The translations under genes were made by a program, and so were the position numbers. Shown here one piece after another: positions 10,001-11,040 of a stretch of 11,040 nucleotides of DNA. A model generated the notes under the pieces. That model saw only the letters and a list, made by a program, of their open reading frames with translations. It did not search any database and was not told where the DNA came from. The stretch is taken from contig BEXV01001361.1 in assembly GCA_003118195.1 (NCBI GenBank), forward strand, positions 7,626 to 18,665. The letters are read 5' to 3'. Source of the DNA: Hemicentrotus pulcherrimus. Its lineage: Eukaryota > Echinodermata > Echinoidea > Camarodonta > Strongylocentrotidae. How positions within the stretch are numbered: the first letter of the stretch is position 1; each line of letters begins with the position of its first letter.

Positions 10001-10658
10001 GCAGGTGATCTTTCTATTGAGGTCTTCAGCAGGTTTGACTTTGTGTTGGTCATAGAGAAAATCAATCACCTACAAGTAATGATAGTTTTCAGATGGACTA
10101 CTTATTTACGTGCCAAGTCCTGAGACATTGACGACCATGGAATGCCACAACTCTCTGTCCCATATTCTACGGAAGTAATTCATTCTCCCTGAGATCAATT
10201 CCACTTTCAGAAATCCCACTCCTTAAGCTACCCATCCACAGAATCTTCCATCTAACCCTACTCCTCCTCCCCTCGATTCTTCCAGTCAGTGCAAGATTTT
10301 CCAAACCATTCTTTTGAATGCATATGGTTGATAATTTAAAATGGAAAAAATGGTGTACTTTTTTTTATACCATCATTTTATACCATGCTTCGTGCATGTG
10401 GAATATTTATTTGTTCTTTGATGAGTATATTTAACTGAATCCTACTCATCCTTCATGCAGGGGCGGGTTTCTGATCAGCATCAGTTCCAGCTTGACAACC
10501 GTCTCCAGGAAGTGAGGGAGAGAGAGGAGGAAACAAAGAGGGTCAAGAAAAGACTGGAGGAGCAGGAGGTAAACATGAGCTTGGAACGAGAGCGGTTACA
10601 AGCCACAGTATCCAGACTGGAAGCCCACATTAAGGAACAGAACATACAGCAAGATGAG
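847..10658 (+). CDS. FBF1: FBF1 (Fas-binding factor 1) orthologue, 11 internal exons, partial at both ends
   Basis: Vertebrate FBF1 is a centriolar distal-appendage / transition-fibre protein needed for ciliogenesis and for gating intraflagellar transport; it was first described as a Fas-binding protein and also acts at epithelial junctions. Eleven exons spliced at GT/AG sites give about 731 codons with matching phases and no stop. Recognition rests on the order of segments: acidic/Ser-rich disordered N-terminal part with DWL and DYLGL motifs, Gln-rich helix, then a long coiled coil. The motif STSHTQSL in exon 9122-9298 closely matches STSHTRSL in human FBF1, and the surrounding coiled coils follow the same order. 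The first exons, start codon, last coiled-coil exons and stop lie outside. Identification is from recalled family sequence, not a search. Strong for the C-terminal half, weaker for the disordered half. Confidence 0.85.
1058..1716 (+). other. FBF1 intron
   Basis: AT-rich intron between exons 847-1057 and ~1717-1913. An open frame at 1155-1463 begins with an ATG but has no coding-like composition and no FBF1 resemblance. A good-looking acceptor (tgcattcatttacag, ending 1532) is followed by a short open stretch but no usable donor or matching phase. A small missed exon here would also resolve the ambiguous acceptor near 1717-1726. Confidence 0.6.
1717..1913 (+). CDS. FBF1: FBF1 internal exon: DYLGL motif (5' boundary uncertain)
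   Basis: The donor is ca|gtaagt after ...DDIDVDSIAQ and the exon ends in phase 2. The frame then continues exactly into 2543. The acceptor is ambiguous: AG dinucleotides at 1715-1716, 1722-1723 and 1724-1725 compete. Only starts at 1717 or 1726 preserve the phase 0 left by the previous exon; 1724 has the better CAG context but would break the frame unless a small exon is missing. The product is charged and hydrophilic (RRPTLQPDKDTSTAGSHRKD), with a Gly-rich GVGEGGGVD, and ends in RPATAADYLGLGGDDIDVD. That last stretch resembles vertebrate FBF1 ADWLGLKDEDLDLF, a linear motif followed by acidic residues. Confidence 0.75.
1914..2542 (+). other. FBF1 intron
   Basis: AT-rich intron with donor gtaagt and acceptor atcaatcag. 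Near 2133-2150 there is a small palindromic stretch (tatgcatttatgcata). No coding, RNA-gene or clear repeat signal was seen. Confidence 0.65.
2543..2632 (+). CDS. FBF1: FBF1 internal exon (90 bases, basic disordered segment)
   Basis: The acceptor is tttatcaatcag|gcccaa and the donor ac|gtgagt, both strong. The exon enters and leaves in phase 2, so its 90 bases could be skipped without a frameshift. It encodes PKEITPRGERLTKRESRDDL followed by FSKPVKRDET, a charged segment without a recognisable domain. It is too short to show up as an isolated open reading frame and is supported by splice sites and by the phase fit with both neighbours. Confidence 0.78.
2633..3129 (+). other. FBF1 intron
   Basis: AT-rich intron with donor gtgagt and a T/G-rich acceptor tract. 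The 2829-3047 stretch has a more balanced composition and an open frame on the - strand, but neither the protein nor the DNA is recognisable. It might be an old repeat. Confidence 0.6.
3130..3236 (+). CDS. FBF1: FBF1 internal exon (107 bases, PWD and basic Ser-rich segment)
   Basis: The acceptor follows a pyrimidine-rich tract (ctgttttttgttttgttcag|g) and the donor is tac a|gtaagt. It enters in phase 2 and leaves in phase 1. The encoded stretch SPFPWDNESPRRSQRRHTD then MSSTGDLGSTFDSMNY is disordered, with a conspicuous PWD and a basic RRSQRRH cluster. No domain is recognised. The frame joins directly to the acidic DDDDEND run of the next exon. Confidence 0.78.
3237..3903 (+). other. FBF1 intron
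   Basis: AT-rich intron with donor gtaagt and acceptor gatgttacag. The 106-codon open frame inside it (3376-3693) has aromatic/Cys-rich random composition and no splice context. I see nothing functional. Confidence 0.6.
3904..4106 (+). CDS. FBF1: FBF1 internal exon: acidic run and short amphipathic helix
   Basis: The acceptor is gatgttacag|gtgatg and the donor aaccag|gtatgc. It enters in phase 1 and leaves in phase 0. The product starts SDDDDENDPLGESDPLRASL, then IAQQIKQLAAMEKDE, a likely short amphipathic helix, and ends in a Pro/Ser/Thr-rich tail (KPPSSHTPTPQANQ). The reading frame can be followed back through an ATG at 3873, but the acceptor at 3902-3903 and the incoming phase argue that this ATG is intronic. 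Confidence 0.8.
4168..4182. repeat. Poly-C tract (14 C) ending in an N
   Basis: Fourteen consecutive C are followed by one undetermined base. The N may be a homopolymer ambiguity or a one-base placeholder for a contig join. Flanking sequences show no duplication of the kind seen around the N at 8185. Confidence 0.85.
4741..4815. repeat. Hairpin-containing fragment, probably an interspersed repeat
   Basis: A GC-rich island in AT-rich intron carries the imperfect palindrome taggtcc-tctccgag-ggaccta (seven-base stem, short loop), followed by taatgaggataaatgccata and ccaaagggcaca. The latter wording resembles conserved blocks I recall from invertebrate interspersed repeats. No ends or target-site duplications could be fixed, so the class is open. 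Confidence 0.35.
5320..5413 (+). CDS. FBF1: FBF1 internal exon (94 bases, Ser/Thr-rich)
   Basis: The acceptor is a strong pyrimidine tract (ttttctcttatttcag|gttgag). The donor cag|gttagc departs from consensus at +3. It enters in phase 0 and leaves in phase 1. It encodes VELSSGKSPTTPMQRQ then SSVTSLSGEQTPATS, a disordered Ser/Thr/Pro stretch with several possible proline-directed phosphorylation sites (SPTTP, TP). It contains no distinctive motif, and support comes from splice signals and from the frame joining both neighbours. Confidence 0.72.
5414..5924 (+). other. FBF1 intron
   Basis: AT-rich intron with donor gttagc and acceptor gtcaattag. Open frames on the - strand at 5354-5602 and 5599-5790 lack coding character. 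No repeat was recognised. Confidence 0.6.
5925..6262 (+). CDS. FBF1: FBF1 internal exon: Q7 run, Pro/Thr linker, start of coiled coil
   Basis: At 338 bases this is the longest exon seen. The acceptor is gtcaattag|ggagac and the donor aacaacag|gtacag. It enters in phase 1 and leaves in phase 0. The product has WRQEMR followed by seven Gln (5960-5980, mixed CAA/CAG), then a Pro/Thr/Ala-rich linker of about 60 residues, a short Gly-rich SRSGGVGGF, and the helix FDAMALLNENQSQIERQRES that continues as MLEYEATLKQQQ and opens the coiled-coil half. The C-terminal helix carries straight on into exon 7291-7569. The linker looks lineage-specific. Confidence 0.82.
6263..7290 (+). other. FBF1 intron with a fold-back repeat
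   Basis: The intron is dominated by a repeat-like region at about 6290-7060 whose two ends are inverted copies of each other (see the inverted repeat entry). A short CCGT microsatellite (tccgtccgtccgtgc, about 6738-6752) lies within it. The section 7060-7290 is plain AT-rich intron leading to the acceptor. Confidence 0.6.
6322..6983. mobile_element. Fold-back (inverted-repeat) element in intron
   Basis: The reverse complement of 6322-6370 aligns without gaps to 6935-6983, with 39 of 49 bases identical, including the shared core gaataaatctgt and a cattctgg...aacgc block. The interior contains repeated aatgc / gcattc words (for example near 6364, 6398, 6769, 6826, 6889, 6922 and 6938). This looks like a decayed non-autonomous DNA element with subterminal repeats. 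True termini and target-site duplications were not found; the element may extend to about 6290 and 7060. Confidence 0.5.
7291..7569 (+). CDS. FBF1: FBF1 internal exon: Gln-rich coiled coil and Gly-rich linker
   Basis: The acceptor is ttcctatcag|ctccaa and the donor aacaag|gttaaa, a weak donor at +3. Both boundaries are phase 0. The first part (LQMAAEREKQMRLIQEQQQE and on to about 7437) is Gln-rich helix with runs of four to five Gln encoded by mixed CAA and CAG. It then changes abruptly to STPTSVPGLGLGYGLG and a Gly/Asn-rich stretch ending in SLWLENK. The heptad-like Gln helix probably forms coiled coil, while the glycine-rich part would be a flexible break before the main coiled coil. I recall no such insert in vertebrate FBF1. 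Confidence 0.82.
7930..8013 (-). mobile_element. tRNA-derived SINE-like or tRNA pseudogene segment
   Basis: On the - strand, an A-box-like tggcctagtgatagag (8001-7986) is followed by a B-box-like ggttcaaaacc (7958-7948). A T-arm can be drawn as GCAGG / TTCAAAA / CCTGT. Upstream ccagtaa could pair in part with ttactag downstream. The D arm is poor and the acceptor strands are out of register, so this is not a working tRNA gene. A tRNA-derived SINE head or old tRNA pseudogene is more likely. It is repeated at 8386-8469 within the duplicated block. Confidence 0.55.
8099..8184 (+). pseudogene. FBF1: Truncated copy of FBF1 exon 8555-8854, likely an assembly artefact
   Basis: After the same acceptor (cctctaccag) the first 86 bases of the exon are repeated up to the N at 8185. 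Two differences from the full copy exist: C for A at 8141 changes Ile to Leu in SSxQYMEK, and G for A at 8155 is silent. The copy lacks the remaining 214 bases. By chance, ending it at gaca|gt (8182) would leave 28 in-frame codons, so a gene predictor could wrongly splice it in and duplicate these residues in the protein. Confidence 0.75.
8386..8469 (-). mobile_element. Second copy of the tRNA-like segment
   Basis: Identical to 7930-8013 except at three positions (8390, 8447, 8467); the B-box equivalent is 8404-8414 and the A-box equivalent 8442-8457. It lies in the repeated block and is probably the other haplotype of the same locus rather than an independent insertion. Confidence 0.55.
8555..8854 (+). 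CDS. FBF1: FBF1 internal exon: main coiled coil, first part
   Basis: The 300-base exon encodes exactly 100 codons in phase 0. The acceptor is ttctcctctaccag|gttcag and the donor aagcag|gtgcag. It encodes continuous charged helix: VQQLEAEKSQLGSSIQYMEK, then HHKQQLETVEANHQSFISLL, through RYEDRLQAVIAERSKVVSEH to EHGKEIEKLKQ. This parallels the vertebrate FBF1 coiled coil, where LEIxxxQ-type heptads are followed by AELTAQHQRRLAAIAQEKDQ in the same position before the STSHT motif. The exon is GC-richer than the surrounding introns. Its first 86 bases recur at 8099-8184 in what is probably an assembly duplicate. Confidence 0.88.
9122..9298 (+). CDS. FBF1: FBF1 internal exon: STSHT motif of the coiled coil
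   Basis: The exon is 59 codons in phase 0. The acceptor is gtgttcccctag|atacac and the donor ttacag|gtaaga. It encodes IHKQEMEDLRLQSRHELEEA, then RKAMQHHVDSLKDSTSHTQS and LKDVVERVGLVGNQINSLQ. Human FBF1 has an equivalent stretch: a DMRRDHEEQLQRLK helix, then SATSHTRSLNSIIHQMEKF, then a Ser/Leu-rich segment. This is the most diagnostic exon in the window for the FBF1 call. The open stretch is below 60 residues from any Met and is easily missed by ORF scans. Confidence 0.9.
9427..9622. mobile_element. TTAA-flanked MITE with terminal inverted repeats
   Basis: TTAA at 9427-9430 and 9619-9622 bracket a 188-base core. Its ends are inverted repeats: left agccccactgcgctactt, right (reverse complement) agcccctctgcactagtt, matching at 15 of 18 positions. 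TTAA duplications are typical of piggyBac-type insertion. The core has no coding capacity, so this would be a non-autonomous element. TTAA duplication by chance is possible, but the matching inverted ends make an element likely. Confidence 0.7.
9861..10060 (+). mobile_element. pogo / Tc1-mariner-like element fragment
   Basis: The segment begins tacagtggagcctgtatatt aagac, close to the cagtggaacctctatattaa-type ends I recall for pogo-like elements inserted at TA. It is followed by variants of a subterminal word (ggtctgtatagagag, then tctttctattgaggtct). No clear right terminal repeat was found, so the fragment is decayed or truncated and its end is approximate. No transposase is encoded. Confidence 0.5.
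10106..10310 (-). pseudogene. Decayed C-terminal end of a LINE (non-LTR retrotransposon) ORF2
   Basis: Read on the - strand, one frame gives ENLALTGRIEGRRSRVRWK, the basic tail found after the reverse transcriptase domain in many LINE ORF2 proteins. After a stop and a frame change another frame gives RIWDRELWHSMVVNVSGLGT followed by a stop (taa at 10108-10106), resembling the common RDRxxWRxMVxNVxxxGT ending. The mid-segment stop and frameshift show it is dead. The LINE clade cannot be named from this much sequence. Confidence 0.65.
10461..10658 (+). CDS. FBF1: FBF1 internal exon: coiled coil continued
   Basis: The exon is 66 codons in phase 0. The acceptor is ctcatccttcatgcag|gggcgg and the donor gatgag|gtaata. 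The product, from GRVSDQHQFQLDNRLQEVRE through REEETKRVKKRLEEQEVNMS to SRLEAHIKEQNIQQDE, is highly charged coiled coil. It matches the vertebrate FBF1 segment after the STSHT motif (QRDEQLRALQERL ... KMEARLNEQSRLLEQE) in spacing and in the xLEAxxxEQ ending. Several hundred residues of coiled coil should follow downstream of the window. Confidence 0.86.
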
Positions 10659-11040
10659 GTAATACACCAGTCTATCATCATGTAGCATTTTAGGGCTCTG
10701 CATACCAAACATGTTAAATGACAAAACAACACAACAGCAAGACAAGTTACAAAATCTGTTCAATCCATACACGGTTTTTGCTAATAGGTTATGTATGGTA
10801 TGGTGGCAATGTCATGTTTGATGACACTATGAACATGAGTGACAAAGAAAGCGGACAAAATATACAGTTCCTCAGGTAAAAGAAGGAACATCCCTTCACT
10901 GCTATTATGTAAAAATGTGTAGAACAGGTGTCACATGCATATTCACCTTTTTACATAATAGCAGTGAAGGGATGATCCTTTGTCTACCTGAGGAACTGTA
11001 TATTTTGTCCGCTTTCTTTGTTCGCCATGTTCATAGTGTG
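10659..11040 (+). other. Start of the next FBF1 intron, containing a large hairpin
   Basis: Sequence after the donor gatgag|gtaata. About 165 bases of plain intron precede the long inverted repeat that fills the rest of the window. The next exon is not reached. Confidence 0.65.
10824..11039. repeat. Long inverted repeat (96-base arms, 24-base loop)
   Basis: The left arm 10824-10919 and the reverse complement of 10944-11039 align without gaps at 87 of 96 positions, including a perfect 36-base block at 10843-10878. The loop is 10920-10943. The arms start acactatgaacatg and end at gctattatgtaaaaa. This is probably a young fold-back MITE. As it lies in an intron, the transcript could form a long double-stranded hairpin. 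The outer right end coincides with the window edge, so the repeat may extend further. Confidence 0.85.

Larger units (their letters stand above)
9299..10460 (+). other. FBF1 intron packed with transposable-element remnants
   Basis: This 1.16 kb intron holds a TTAA-flanked MITE (9427-9622), a pogo/mariner-like end (from 9861) and a LINE ORF2 tail on the - strand (10106-10310), separated by plain AT-rich sequence. No additional exon was found, and the flanking exons join in phase 0. Confidence 0.7.

Noticed and set aside
10481..10732. 83-codon - strand open frame with many Cys/Ser
   Set aside because: Antisense shadow of the coiled-coil exon 10461-10658.
1..11040. CRISPR array, prokaryotic operon, phage or defence system
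   Set aside because: GT/AG-spliced exons and eukaryotic repeats throughout; no regularly spaced repeats and no prokaryotic-style gene organisation.

Overview
The window is eukaryotic, intron-rich genomic DNA. It is AT-rich, with short exons (90-338 bases) bounded by GT/AG splice sites, introns of about 0.3-1.3 kb, and several decayed transposable elements. It carries the middle part of one protein-coding gene on the + strand. I recognise this as an invertebrate orthologue of FBF1 (Fas-binding factor 1), the coiled-coil protein of ciliary transition fibres / centriolar distal appendages. The repeat style and the 1.5% difference between two apparent haplotype copies would suit a marine invertebrate deuterostome such as a sea urchin or another echinoderm. 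That organism call is an inference.

Layout. Bases 1-846 are upstream intron, with a transposon-like end at 34-94. Eleven internal exons follow: 847-1057, ~1717-1913, 2543-2632, 3130-3236, 3904-4106, 5320-5413, 5925-6262, 7291-7569, 8555-8854, 9122-9298 and 10461-10658. Reading phases agree across every junction, giving about 731 codons with no internal stop. Neither the start codon nor the stop codon is in the window. The N-terminal half of the product is disordered, rich in Ser/Pro/Asp, with two short DWL/DYLGL-type motifs. Next come Gln-rich coiled coil and a Gly-rich linker. The last four exons encode the long C-terminal coiled coil that matches vertebrate FBF1, including its STSHTxSL motif.

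The introns hold the other structure: a fold-back pair (6322-6983), a tRNA-derived SINE-like segment (7930-8013, repeated at 8386-8469), a TTAA-flanked MITE (9427-9622), a pogo/mariner-like end (from 9861), the decayed 3' end of a LINE ORF2 on the - strand (10106-10310), and a 96-base-arm inverted repeat (10824-11039).

The most consequential observation concerns assembly. A 455-base direct repeat (7730-8184 and 8186-8640) abuts a single N at 8185 on both sides. This is what an unmerged overlap between two contigs or haplotypes would look like, so the partial second copy of the 300-base exon is probably false. I found no multi-gene or undescribed system; the window is an ordinary cilium gene with repeat-filled introns.
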